Numbered from the stretch's first letter, positions 6,173 to 12,979 are shown. The stretch: 15,334 bases of DNA from an uncultured Flavonifractor sp. (GCA_947384055.1 CANDFO010000058.1:1-15334), one strand, 5' to 3'. The notes: generated by a model not told the origin, from the letters alone. Numbers and translations: made by a program.

Positions 6173-8473
6173 ATGGAAGTTGGAAAAAGCATCCGGCGGG
6201 TAGACGCCTTTGACAAAGTCACCGGCCGGGCCAAATTCACCGGCGACCTGTGCCCCTGCCCGGTGCTGGAGGCCAAAATCCTCCACAGCACCATTGCCAA
6301 CGGGTGGGTCAGGTCCATGGACATCAGCAGGGCGCTGGAGCTGCCGGGCGTGGTGAAAATCCTCACCTGCTTTGACGCCCCGGAGCACCCGTATCCCACC
6401 CCCGGCCACCCCTGGAGCACGGAGGAGGTCCATCGGGACGTCTCCGACCGTCGGCTGCTCAACCGCAGGGTGCGCATCTACGGAGACGATATCGCCGCGG
6501 TGGTGGCGGAGGACGCCCTCACCGCCCAGCGCGCCCTGGCGCTCATCCAGGTGGAGTATGAGGCATATCCCCCCGTGCTCACCCCGGCGCAGGCCATGTC
6601 GGAGGGGGTAGAGCCCCTTCATCCGGCATTCCCCGGCAATGTGCTCAAGCACCATACATCGGAAATTCCCATGCCGGACTCGGACTTCAAATGTGCGGAG
6701 GACGTGCTCAACTTCCCCGGCTATCACCAGTTCCGGGGACATTATGAGACCCAGCAGGTCCAGCACTGTCACCTGGAACCACCCGTCTCCTACGCCTATA
6801 CGGAGGGGGACCGGATCACCGTCGTCACCTCCACCCAGATCCCCCACATTGTCCGCCGGGTGGTGGGGCAGGCCCTGGGCATCCCCTGGGGGCGGGTGCG
6901 GGTGATCAAGCCCTATATCGGCGGCGGCTTCGGCAACAAGCAGGAGGTCCTCTATGAGCCCCTGAACGCCTGGCTCTGTATGCAGGCGGGGGGACGTGCC
7001 GTCCGGCTGGAGGTCTCCCGGGAGGAGACCTTCCAGAACACCCGCTCCCGCCACCCTATTGCCTTCGACCTGCGGGCGGCGATAGACGGGGACGGCTTTC
7101 TCATGGCCCGGGAGTGCGTGGCCGTGTCCAACCAGGGGGGATATGCCTCCCACGGCCACGCCATTGTGTCCAACGCTGTCACCGGTTTCCGGCAGACCTA
7201 TCTGGACCAGCTGGCCCACCGCAGCGACGCCTGGACCGTCTATACCAATATCGCCTCCCCCGGCGCCATGCGGGGCTACGGTATTCCCCAGGCCGATTTC
7301 GCGTCTGAGTGCATGATGGAGGACATTGCCCGGGAAATGGGGCTGGATCCTCTGGAATTCCGCCTGCAAAACCTCATGCCGCCGGGATATGTGGACCCGC
7401 TCAACGGCATTACCTGCCACTCCTCCGGAGTGCGGGACTGCATTGAGAAGGGGCGGCGGTTTATCCGCTGGGACCAGCTGCGGGAGCAGTACCGGAACCA
7501 GACCGGCCCGGTACGCCGGGGCGTGGGCATGGCGGTGTTCTCCTATAAGACCGGCGTGTGGCCCATCTCTCTGGAGACCGCCTCCGCCCGCATCGTGCTC
7601 AACCAGGACGGCACCGTCCAGCTCCAGCTGGGGGCTACGGAAATCGGCCAGGGCGGGGATACCGTCTTTTCCCAGATGGCCGCAGAGACCATCGGCATCC
7701 CCACCGCAGACGTACATATTATCTCCACCCAGGACACCGACACCGCCCCCTTTGACACGGGGGCCTACGCCTCCCGGCAGACCTATGTCACCGGTCACGC
7801 CATCAAAAAGGCCGGGCTCCTCTTCCGGGAGAAGCTGCTGGCCTACGCCCGGGAGCTCCTGCCCGAGGCCGGAGTCTTGGATATCCGGGGCCGGGATGTG
7901 GTGGACGCTGGCGGCGAGGCGCTCCTCTCCCTGGCGGACCTGGCGCTGGAGGCATTCTACTCCCTGGGCCATGCGGAGCACATTACCGCCGAGGCCACCA
8001 GCCAGTGCAAGGACAACACGTTCTCCTTCGGCTGCTGCTTCGCGGAGGTTGAGGTGGATATCCCCGTAGGGAAAATCAAGGTGCTGAACATCGTCAATGT
8101 CCACGATTCGGGGAAGCTCATCAACCCCAAGCTGGCGGAGGCCCAGGTCCACGGCGGCATGAGCATGGGCCTGGGGTATGCCCTCAGCGAGGAGATGAAG
8201 TACGACCCCAAAACCGGGCGGCTGCTCAACGGCAATCTGCTGGACTATAAAATGCCCACTGCCCCGGACCACCCGGAGCTCCACGCCCTCTTTGTGGAGA
8301 CCGACGACCCCTCCGGTCCGTTTGGCAACAAGTCCCTGGGGGAGCCCCCGGCCATTCCGGTGGCCCCCGCCATCCGCAACGCCCTGCTGCACGCCACCGG
8401 CGTGGCGGTGAATACTCTGCCCCTGTCCCCGCAGCGCCTGGTGGAGGCCTTCCGGGAGGGAGGACTGCTGTAA
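6173..8473 (+). CDS. xdhA: Xanthine dehydrogenase molybdenum-binding subunit XdhA
   Basis: This 766-aa catalytic subunit of a three-subunit xanthine-dehydrogenase-type Mo hydroxylase would hydroxylate purines or related heterocycles in the cytoplasm. It resembles E. coli XdhA (about 750 aa) along its whole length: RRVDAFDKVTGRAKFTGD near the start, TQIPHIVRRVVGQALGIPW, GGGFGNKQE (250-258) at the Mo-pterin site, PGAMRGYG (Arg367), LGATEIGQGGDTVFSQM, the HDSGKLINPKLAE region, and FGNKSLGEPPAIPVAPAIRN with the catalytic base Glu724. The ATG at 6173 fits the ribosome binding site. Its TAA overlaps the next start by one base (TAATG). The substrate (xanthine, hypoxanthine, urate or another azaheterocycle) cannot be read directly, and a selenium-containing cofactor is possible but not shown by the sequence. 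Confidence 0.94.
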   Translation: MEVGKSIRRVDAFDKVTGRAKFTGDLCPCPVLEAKILHSTIANGWVRSMDISRALELPGVVKILTCFDAPEHPYPTPGHPWSTEEVHRDVSDRRLLNRRVRIYGDDIAAVVAEDALTAQRALALIQVEYEAYPPVLTPAQAMSEGVEPLHPAFPGNVLKHHTSEIPMPDSDFKCAEDVLNFPGYHQFRGHYETQQVQHCHLEPPVSYAYTEGDRITVVTSTQIPHIVRRVVGQALGIPWGRVRVIKPYIGGGFGNKQEVLYEPLNAWLCMQAGGRAVRLEVSREETFQNTRSRHPIAFDLRAAIDGDGFLMARECVAVSNQGGYASHGHAIVSNAVTGFRQTYLDQLAHRSDAWTVYTNIASPGAMRGYGIPQADFASECMMEDIAREMGLDPLEFRLQNLMPPGYVDPLNGITCHSSGVRDCIEKGRRFIRWDQLREQYRNQTGPVRRGVGMAVFSYKTGVWPISLETASARIVLNQDGTVQLQLGATEIGQGGDTVFSQMAAETIGIPTADVHIISTQDTDTAPFDTGAYASRQTYVTGHAIKKAGLLFREKLLAYARELLPEAGVLDIRGRDVVDAGGEALLSLADLALEAFYSLGHAEHITAEATSQCKDNTFSFGCCFAEVEVDIPVGKIKVLNIVNVHDSGKLINPKLAEAQVHGGMSMGLGYALSEEMKYDPKTGRLLNGNLLDYKMPTAPDHPELHALFVETDDPSGPFGNKSLGEPPAIPVAPAIRNALLHATGVAVNTLPLSPQRLVEAFREGGLL

Positions 8474-8772
8474 TGAGCGGCGGATTTCCCTTTATCACCT
8501 ATATTATTTCCCCGATCGGCGTTCTATGTTCCCTGGGGGCACTGGCCGGATTGCTCGCGGCTCTGCTGATATGGCGAAGGCGCTCCCCTGCCGTCATTCT
8601 CTGCACCGTTCTCGTGTCGCTTGTTCTGCTGTTTCAGCTCTCCATACTCTTCTGGCTGGCCAATGCCTGGGGCCGGAACGCGCCCAAGGATATGCCCACG
8701 CCGGTTCCGGATACCTCCACCCCCGACCCCCACCATGATGGGCATCCACGAAAGAACGGAGGTCTGTTCTAA
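8473..8772 (+). CDS. Small two-helix membrane protein inside the xdh operon
   Basis: This 99-aa protein matches no family I know. Two strongly hydrophobic helices are visible (about residues 7-34 and 40-66), separated by a short basic loop WRRRSP. The C-terminal tail (about 67-99) is hydrophilic and rich in Pro, Asp, His and Thr, with HHDGH near the end. The basic loop between the helices is expected to lie inside, which would place both termini outside. It is tightly embedded: its ATG overlaps the xdhA stop (TAATG at 8471-8475) and its TAA overlaps the xdhB start (8770-8774). A GGAGG about ten bases upstream serves the next gene. E. coli xdhABC has no such gene between xdhA and xdhB. Membrane anchoring of the dehydrogenase or passing electrons to a membrane partner are possible roles but unproven. 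No heme or quinone motif is evident. Confidence 0.83.
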   Translation: MSGGFPFITYIISPIGVLCSLGALAGLLAALLIWRRRSPAVILCTVLVSLVLLFQLSILFWLANAWGRNAPKDMPTPVPDTSTPDPHHDGHPRKNGGLF

Positions 8773-9647
8773 TGTATGACATCGCATCCATCTATGAAGC
8801 CAAAAGCGTGGACGACGCTGTCCGGGCCCTGAAGGAGGACCCGGGGGCCCTGGTCATCGCCGGAGGCACCGACGTGCTCATCAAGGTCCGGGAGGGCCGT
8901 CTGGCCGGGTGCCGGCTGGTGTCCATCCACGGCCTGTCGGAGGAGCTCTCCGGCGTGGAGCTCCGCTCCAACGGGGATATTGAAATCGGTCCCCTGACCA
9001 CGTTCCGGGGGATCACGGAGAGCCCCGTTATTCAGGCCCATATCCCCGTTCTGGGGGAGGCAGCGGACCAGGCGGGCGGCCCGCAGCTCCGGGCGGCGGG
9101 CACCATCGGCGGCAATGTCTGCAACGGCATCACCTCCGCCGATTCCGCCTCTACCCTCACGGCCCTGGACGCCCGCCTGCGGGTAAAGGGCCCCCGAGGG
9201 GAGCGGGAAATTCCCATCAGCCAGTGGTATCAGGGCGTGGGCAAGGTCAATCTGGCCCCCTATGAGCTGCTGGTGAAGCTGGTCATTCCCCGGGAAAATT
9301 ACGAGGGATATACCGGCCATTATATCAAATACGCCATGCGCAGCGCTATGGACATCGCCACGCTGGGGGTATCCTGTCTGGTGAAGCTGGACGGGGAAAC
9401 TGTGGACGACGTATCCTTGGCCTTCGGGGTGGCGGGGCCGGTGCCCATGCGGGCTTACGGCGCGGAGGCCGCTGTCCGGGGTCTGCCCATTGCCCAGGCG
9501 GTCCGGGAAATCGGCAGAGCGGCGCTGGAGGATGTGACCCCCCGGGACAGCTGGCGGGCGTCCAAGGCCTTCCGGCTCCAGCTGGTGGAGGAGCTGTCCG
9601 GCCGAGCTCTGGCGGAGGCTGCCAGGAAAGGAGGAGCGGCGGTATGA
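8772..9647 (+). CDS. xdhB: Xanthine dehydrogenase FAD-binding subunit XdhB
   Basis: This 291-aa FAD-binding subunit passes electrons from the iron-sulfur subunit to NAD or another acceptor. Length and sequence run parallel to E. coli XdhB (about 292 aa). FAD-binding motifs are AGGTDVLI (30-37) and GTIGGNVCNG (110-119), followed by TSADSAS. The region MRSAMDIATLG and the C-terminal SWRASKAFRL are family hallmarks. The ATG overlaps the preceding TAA, and the TGA overlaps the xdhC start as ATGA, so it is translated as part of a coupled four-gene operon. Nothing essential appears missing. Confidence 0.93.
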   Translation: MYDIASIYEAKSVDDAVRALKEDPGALVIAGGTDVLIKVREGRLAGCRLVSIHGLSEELSGVELRSNGDIEIGPLTTFRGITESPVIQAHIPVLGEAADQAGGPQLRAAGTIGGNVCNGITSADSASTLTALDARLRVKGPRGEREIPISQWYQGVGKVNLAPYELLVKLVIPRENYEGYTGHYIKYAMRSAMDIATLGVSCLVKLDGETVDDVSLAFGVAGPVPMRAYGAEAAVRGLPIAQAVREIGRAALEDVTPRDSWRASKAFRLQLVEELSGRALAEAARKGGAAV

Positions 9648-10132
9648 TTCAGGTTCTGCAATGCACGGTCAACGGCCGTCCGGTGGAGCTGGGCATCGAC
9701 CCCAGGGAGTCCCTGGCGGACGTGCTGCGGGAGCGCCTGGGCCTCACCAGCGTAAAAAAGGGATGTGAAGTGGGGGAGTGCGGCGCATGTACCGTTCTGG
9801 TGGATGGCACGGCCATCGACTCCTGCATCTATCTGGCGGTCTGGGCCCAGGGGAAGCACATTTTGACCGTGGAGGGGCTTCAGGACGAAAACGGGGAGCT
9901 CTCCCCTGTCCAGAAGGCCTTTGTGGAGGAGGCCGCCGTCCAGTGCGGCTTCTGCACGCCGGGCATCATCCTCTCCGCCGTGGAGATTGTAGGCTCCGGA
10001 AAGCGCTATACGCGGGAGGAGCTGCGCAGGCTCATCTCCGGCCACCTGTGCCGCTGCACCGGGTATCAGAACATCCTCAACGCAGTGGAGCGGGCCGTGG
10101 AAGAGGCGCACCGCTTCACGGACGGCAGCTGA
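9644..10132 (+). CDS. xdhC: Xanthine dehydrogenase 2Fe-2S subunit XdhC
   Basis: This 162-aa subunit carries two [2Fe-2S] clusters that relay electrons between the Mo site and FAD. The plant-ferredoxin-type cluster is held by Cys41, Cys46, Cys49 and Cys61 (KKGCEVGECGACTVL...DSC), and the second by Cys101, Cys104, Cys136 and Cys138 (QCGFCTPG and HLCRCTGYQNI). All eight cysteines are present. Length is normal for the small subunit. It overlaps xdhB by ATGA, with GGAGG upstream inside the xdhB end. It is the last gene of the operon; several hairpins follow from 10179. The E. coli operon gives this name to the iron-sulfur subunit; in other bacteria XdhC denotes an unrelated maturation factor. Confidence 0.94.
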   Translation: MIQVLQCTVNGRPVELGIDPRESLADVLRERLGLTSVKKGCEVGECGACTVLVDGTAIDSCIYLAVWAQGKHILTVEGLQDENGELSPVQKAFVEEAAVQCGFCTPGIILSAVEIVGSGKRYTREELRRLISGHLCRCTGYQNILNAVERAVEEAHRFTDGS

Positions 10133-10178
10133 GCCGCCGGCGGGCGGCGAATGCGCGCAGCCGGGACACAGCCTGGCT

Positions 10179-10204
10179 GCTGAAAAAGACGCAGGCTTTT
10201 CGGC
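10179..10204 (+). terminator. First hairpin after xdhC
   Basis: GCTGAAAA (10179-10186) pairs with TTTTCGGC (10197-10204), one T·G wobble included, 47 bases after the xdhC stop. The T run is within the 3' arm. On its own it is a modest terminator. Confidence 0.4.
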
Positions 10205-10209
10205 ATTGC

Positions 10210-10235
10210 GGGGGCCGTCTTGAAGGACGGCCCCC
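10210..10235. terminator. Strong GC hairpin after the xdh operon
   Basis: GGGGGCCGTC (10210-10219), loop TTGAAG, GACGGCCCCC (10226-10235): a perfect 10-bp stem. A T-tract does not follow at once; the next hairpin (10241-10273) supplies one, so the two may work together. Confidence 0.55.
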
Positions 10236-10240
10236 ACAGC

Positions 10241-10273
10241 TTGTCGAAAAAAGCCAAAGGCCTTTTTTGACAA
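10241..10273. terminator. Bidirectional terminator-like hairpin
   Basis: TTGTCGAAAAAAGCC (10241-10255) and GGCCTTTTTTGACAA (10259-10273) pair at 13 of 15 positions around an AAA loop. A- and T-tracts on either side of a GC centre give terminator character in both directions. Confidence 0.55.
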
Positions 10274-10372
10274 AGGGGATACGGCCTGCCGCGCGCCCTT
10301 TGGACACACTTGCAGGCCGAGAAGTGTTATTTTCGAGACACATATCCCCGAAAATGACTCATTTTGACTTTA

Positions 10373-10396
10373 TTTTGCCGCCCTCGGGCGGCAAAA
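10373..10396. repeat. Perfect 11-bp palindrome
   Basis: TTTTGCCGCCC, loop TC, GGGCGGCAAAA. It overlaps the dispersed 16-bp repeat copy (10387-10402), so the palindrome is part of the repeat element in this copy. Confidence 0.6.
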
Positions 10397-10402
10397 CTCT
10401 GC
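10387..10402 (-). repeat. Dispersed 16-bp repeat, copy 2 (inverted)
   Basis: Exact reverse complement of GCAGAGTTTTGCCGCC at 69-84. On its own strand it is preceded by GTCGAAAAAAGGCCTC, comparable with the GTCGAAA and AAAGCCTG blocks before copy 1. Confidence 0.55.
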
Positions 10403-10493
10403 GAGGCCTTTTTTCGACGGGCTCTCCCGTTCTGTTTTTCTCTTCACCGTCGCCTCCGCGTTCACATAGGATGGGCGGAACGGAGGGAAGCAG

Positions 10494-11060
10494 ATGCGGC
10501 TGTTCCAGACATTTCTGGCCGTGCTGATTTTTGCGGCGGCCTGTAATTTGGATACGGTAATTTTGGCTATGGGATACGGCGTACGCGGCGTGCGCCTCAC
10601 CCCGGTCCAGAGGCTGTGCATCGGGGGCATAACCACTCTGGTGACGTGGCTGTCCCTGGCGCTGGGGGACGCGGCCGCGGCGGTGCTGCCGGCGGACCTG
10701 GCGGAATTGCTGGGCGGGCTGGTGCTGATAGGAATCGGCATGTGGTTTGTGCTGGACTGGCTCCGCCGGCCGGAGGGGGCGGCGGATGGGGAGGAGACCC
10801 GTCGGGTAAGTACGCTCTGGGGGTGCATCTCCCTGGCTGCGGCGCTGGCCGTCAACAACGCGGGAATCGGCGTAGCCGCCGGGGTGTCCGGGGTCAGCCC
10901 GGGATGGGCTGCTCTGGGGAATTTTATTGTGACGATGGCGGCCCTGGAGTTGGGAAGGAGGCTGGGAGACCGGCTGGCCGGAAGACTGCTGGGCCGCTGC
11001 GCCCTCCCGCTGTCCGGTGTGCTTTTAATCGCCCTGGGCGCGTGGGAGGTGTTGACCTGA
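10494..11060 (+). CDS. YtaF/MntP-family membrane protein
   Basis: This 188-aa integral membrane protein has about six hydrophobic helices, arranged as two homologous halves joined by a charged loop (about residues 90-105, RRPEGAADGEETRR). The first half carries CNLDTVILAMGYGVRGVRL, which resembles the conserved Asp motif of the MntP manganese exporter and the sporulation protein YtaF. The equivalent place in the second half reads AVNNAGIGVAAGVSG, where the acidic residue is Asn. Length suits this superfamily (about 180-210 aa). The ATG at 10494 is preceded by GGAGG at a spacing of about eight. The gene appears monocistronic and is enclosed by palindrome arrays. Metal efflux is the family's known role for MntP; YtaF's function is not established, and I cannot decide between them. 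Confidence 0.75.
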   Translation: MRLFQTFLAVLIFAAACNLDTVILAMGYGVRGVRLTPVQRLCIGGITTLVTWLSLALGDAAAAVLPADLAELLGGLVLIGIGMWFVLDWLRRPEGAADGEETRRVSTLWGCISLAAALAVNNAGIGVAAGVSGVSPGWAALGNFIVTMAALELGRRLGDRLAGRLLGRCALPLSGVLLIALGAWEVLT

Positions 11061-11152
11061 GAAGCTGTGCCGGACGGTGTGCCTGGAGTTTTTGAACAGA
11101 CTCTGAACAATTCTCCCGGAGCCGGGCGGGCCACGTGTCGAAACCCGTTGCA

Positions 11153-11352
11153 AACGCCCGTTAATGGCGTTATATAGTCGCCGCAGTTGAAAAAGCGCAA
11201 CATGCGCTTTTTCCTCCAGTGGGCCAATGGCCCACTGGAGCGTGCAATGCACGCCAGCGGCGTCTATGAAGTCCAAAGCAGGGCCGCATGAGCGGTCCCT
11301 GCGGCGATTTTCGCCGCAGGGTTCAAAAGGAGCAAATTGCTCCTTTTGAACC
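11153..11352. repeat. Array of seven consecutive inverted repeats
   Basis: Arms in order: AACGCC/GGCGTT (11153-11171); AAAAAGCGCA/TGCGCTTTTT (11190-11212); TCCAGTGGGCC/GGCCCACTGGA (11215-11239); GCGTGCA/TGCACGC (11240-11254); CAGGGCCGC/GCGGTCCCTG with a bulged T (11279-11301); CCCTGCGGCGA/TCGCCGCAGGG (11297-11321); and a 16-bp perfect repeat beginning GGTTCAAAAGG (11320-11335 with 11337-11352). Loops of the perfect members after the first are only 1-3 bases. The fifth and sixth share CCCTG and cannot form together. Confidence 0.75.
11190..11212 (+). terminator. Terminator of the YtaF/MntP-like gene
   Basis: AAAAAGCGCA, loop ACA, TGCGCTTTTT, with TTTTT closing the 3' arm and then CCTCC. It lies 130 bases after the stop and is palindromic enough to act in both directions. 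It is part of the longer array. Confidence 0.55.
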
Positions 11353-11366
11353 GCTTTGACTATAAT
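11337..11366 (+). promoter_or_regulatory. Amylase promoter
   Basis: TTGCTC (11337-11342), 18-base spacer, perfect TATAAT (11361-11366), 34 bases before the amylase ATG. The -35 candidate lies within the 3' arm of the 16-bp palindrome, so protein binding or extrusion at the palindrome could affect initiation. Confidence 0.55.
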
Positions 11367-11400
11367 GCAGTAAAAACGCAAGGATGGAGAAGAGAAAACC

Positions 11401-12876
11401 ATGGAACAACAAGAAACGCTGCTTCAATATTTTGAATGGTATCTGCCCGCCGACGGCGGGCACTGGCGGCGGGCAGCGGCGGATGCGCCTCATCTGGCCG
11501 CCCTGGGCTTCACAGGCGTATGGCTTCCCCCGGCCTATAAGGGCCATCAGGGGCAGGCGGACGTAGGTTACGGCGTCTACGACCTGTACGACCTGGGAGA
11601 ATTTGACCAGAAGGGGACTGTCCCCACCAAATATGGACTTCGGGAAGAGTACCTGTCTGCCATTCGGTCCCTCCAGGCCGGCGGTATGAAGGTATACGCG
11701 GACATTGTCCTGAACCATCGAATGGGCGCGGACGAGGCGGAAGAGGTCTATGCCCGCCAATCCGCCGGAAATGACCGGAACCGGGACGTCTCCTCCGCCG
11801 CGCCCATCACGGCCTGGACGAAATTTACCTTCCCCGGCCGCGGGGGGAAGTATTCGGATTTCCAGTGGGACTGGACGTGCTTTGACGGTGTGGACTGGGA
11901 TGACAAGCGGGATGTTTCTGCAATTTACCAGTTTGAAGGCAAGGACTGGGACAGCCAGGTAGACGGTGAAAACGGCAACTATGACTACCTGATGGGGGCG
12001 GACCTGGATATGAGCGCCCCCAAGGTCATTGAGGAGCTGGACCGCTGGGGAAAGTGGTATCTGGAGACTGCCGGTGTGGACGGTTTCCGGCTGGACGCGG
12101 TGAAACATATCCGGGCGTCATTTTTTACCCACTGGCTCCAAACCCTCCGCCGGGAATCCGGAAAAGACCTCCCGGCCGTTGGGGAATACTGGCACAGGGA
12201 AACGGAGGTCCTTACCCGCTACCTGGACCAATGCGGACAGGTCATGCGGCTGTTTGACGTCCCCCTCCACTTCCGATTCCACAACCTCTCCAACGCCGGC
12301 GGCGGGATGGACCTGCGGGAGCTGTTCCGGGGGACGCTGTCGGAGGTACGCCCCAGCCAGGCGGTTACATTTGTGGACAACCATGACACCCAGCCCGGGC
12401 AGGCCCTTCAGTCCTGGGTGTCTGATTGGTGCAAGCCTTTGGCCTATGCCTGCATCCTGCTGCGGCAGGAGGGCGTGCCATGCGTGTTCTATGGGGATCT
12501 GTACGGAATTCCCCATGATCATATCGGTCCTGTGGAGGCACTGCCAAAGCTGCTTCTGGCCCGGAAGTACTGCGCCCGGGGCCGGCAGATTGACTATCTG
12601 GACGACCCGGACGACATCGGCTGGGTGCGGCAGGGGGAGAACTCCGCCATGGCGGTGGTCCTCACCGACGGCCCGGCTGGAAGCAGGCGGATGTGCGTTG
12701 GGGCCGGCATGGCCGGGACCGTCTTTGTGGACCTTTTGAGGGGTCGGGCGGAGCGGATTTTGATTCCGGAAAATGGGACGGCAGATTTTCCGGTCAGCGG
12801 CGGTTCCGTTGCGGTATGGATTCCAGAGGATACGGCAGAACGCATCAACCTGGAGCTGCCCCCGGTTTTCTCGTAG
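11401..12876 (+). CDS. amyA: Cytoplasmic GH13 alpha-amylase (AmyA type)
   Basis: This 491-aa glycoside hydrolase family 13 enzyme cleaves internal alpha-1,4 bonds in maltodextrin or glycogen. It starts directly with METLLQYFEWY-like sequence and has no signal peptide, so it acts inside the cell, as E. coli AmyA (495 aa) does. Conserved regions are DIVLNH (101-106), GFRLDAVKH with nucleophile Asp232, VGEYW with acid/base Glu262, and FVDNHD with Asp329. GVWLPPAYKG and YDLYDLGEFDQKG are typical of this subfamily, and the end GGSVAVWIPED is the usual C-terminal beta domain. The ATG at 11401 follows GGAGA about ten bases upstream. It has its own promoter and appears monocistronic. There is no transporter or regulator of maltodextrin nearby. 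Confidence 0.93.
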   Translation: MEQQETLLQYFEWYLPADGGHWRRAAADAPHLAALGFTGVWLPPAYKGHQGQADVGYGVYDLYDLGEFDQKGTVPTKYGLREEYLSAIRSLQAGGMKVYADIVLNHRMGADEAEEVYARQSAGNDRNRDVSSAAPITAWTKFTFPGRGGKYSDFQWDWTCFDGVDWDDKRDVSAIYQFEGKDWDSQVDGENGNYDYLMGADLDMSAPKVIEELDRWGKWYLETAGVDGFRLDAVKHIRASFFTHWLQTLRRESGKDLPAVGEYWHRETEVLTRYLDQCGQVMRLFDVPLHFRFHNLSNAGGGMDLRELFRGTLSEVRPSQAVTFVDNHDTQPGQALQSWVSDWCKPLAYACILLRQEGVPCVFYGDLYGIPHDHIGPVEALPKLLLARKYCARGRQIDYLDDPDDIGWVRQGENSAMAVVLTDGPAGSRRMCVGAGMAGTVFVDLLRGRAERILIPENGTADFPVSGGSVAVWIPEDTAERINLELPPVFS

Positions 12877-12908
12877 CAGAGCCCTTTGGCGGGGGCCTGT
12901 TCATGATA

Positions 12909-12938
12909 TTGTAACAATGTTTCTTTTTTACAACATTG
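12909..12938 (+). terminator. Weak terminator-like hairpin after the amylase gene
   Basis: CAATGTT (12915-12921) pairs with AACATTG (12932-12938) across a T-rich loop. An alternative pairing, TTGTAA (12909-12914) with TTACAA (12928-12933), interlocks with it. No U-tract follows, so termination is uncertain. Confidence 0.35.
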
Positions 12939-12950
12939 GGCCCGATTCCA

Positions 12951-12979
12951 TTGCGCCGGACCGATAAATACCGTATAAT
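12951..12979 (+). promoter_or_regulatory. Promoter of the SLH-nucleotidase gene
   Basis: TTGCGC (12951-12956), 17-base spacer, perfect TATAAT (12974-12979). Transcription would start near 12986 and leave a leader of about 119 bases before the ATG at 13105. Confidence 0.65.

Larger units (their letters stand above)
10243..10418. repeat. Candidate MITE-like element with 11-bp terminal inverted repeats
   Basis: GTCGAAAAAAG (10243-10253) recurs as its exact reverse complement CTTTTTTCGAC (10408-10418), bounding a 176-bp non-coding segment. Inside are AAAATGA-C-TCATTTT (10351-10365), ATTTTCG/CGAAAAT (10329-10355), TTTTGCCGCCC-TC-GGGCGGCAAAA (10373-10396), and the second copy of the 16-bp repeat also seen at 69-84. 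I see no clear target-site duplication, so a mobile origin is inference. Confidence 0.45.
10133..10493. other. 360-bp palindrome-rich spacer after the xdh operon
   Basis: No gene is visible. The spacer contains at least six inverted repeats in a row: 10179-10204, 10210-10235, 10241-10273, 10329-10355, 10351-10365 and 10373-10396. It also holds an 11-bp terminal inverted repeat bounding 10243-10418. The first hairpins probably end the xdh transcript. The rest look like a non-coding repeat element. No yybP-ykoY-type manganese riboswitch was recognised ahead of the YtaF/MntP-like gene. A purine-rich GGAGG ribosome binding site for that gene sits at the right edge. Confidence 0.6.
11061..11400. 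other. 340-bp spacer: palindrome array plus amylase promoter
   Basis: No gene is seen. From 11153 to 11352 seven inverted repeats follow each other almost without gaps (listed separately). The last 40 bases hold TATAAT (11361-11366) and a GGAGA ribosome binding site (11386-11390) for the amylase gene. Confidence 0.65.

Noticed and set aside
6140..8392. A 750-codon minus-strand open frame across xdhA
   Set aside because: xdhA is unmistakable on the other strand; this frame has no ribosome binding site or domain and is Gly/His/Val-rich.
10133..10493. Manganese (yybP-ykoY) riboswitch ahead of the YtaF/MntP-like gene
   Set aside because: The spacer is composed of simple hairpins and I do not see the conserved loop sequences of that class.
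11153..11352. CRISPR array or tandem repeat
   Set aside because: The units are palindromes of different sequence and length; there is no recurring direct repeat with unique spacers.
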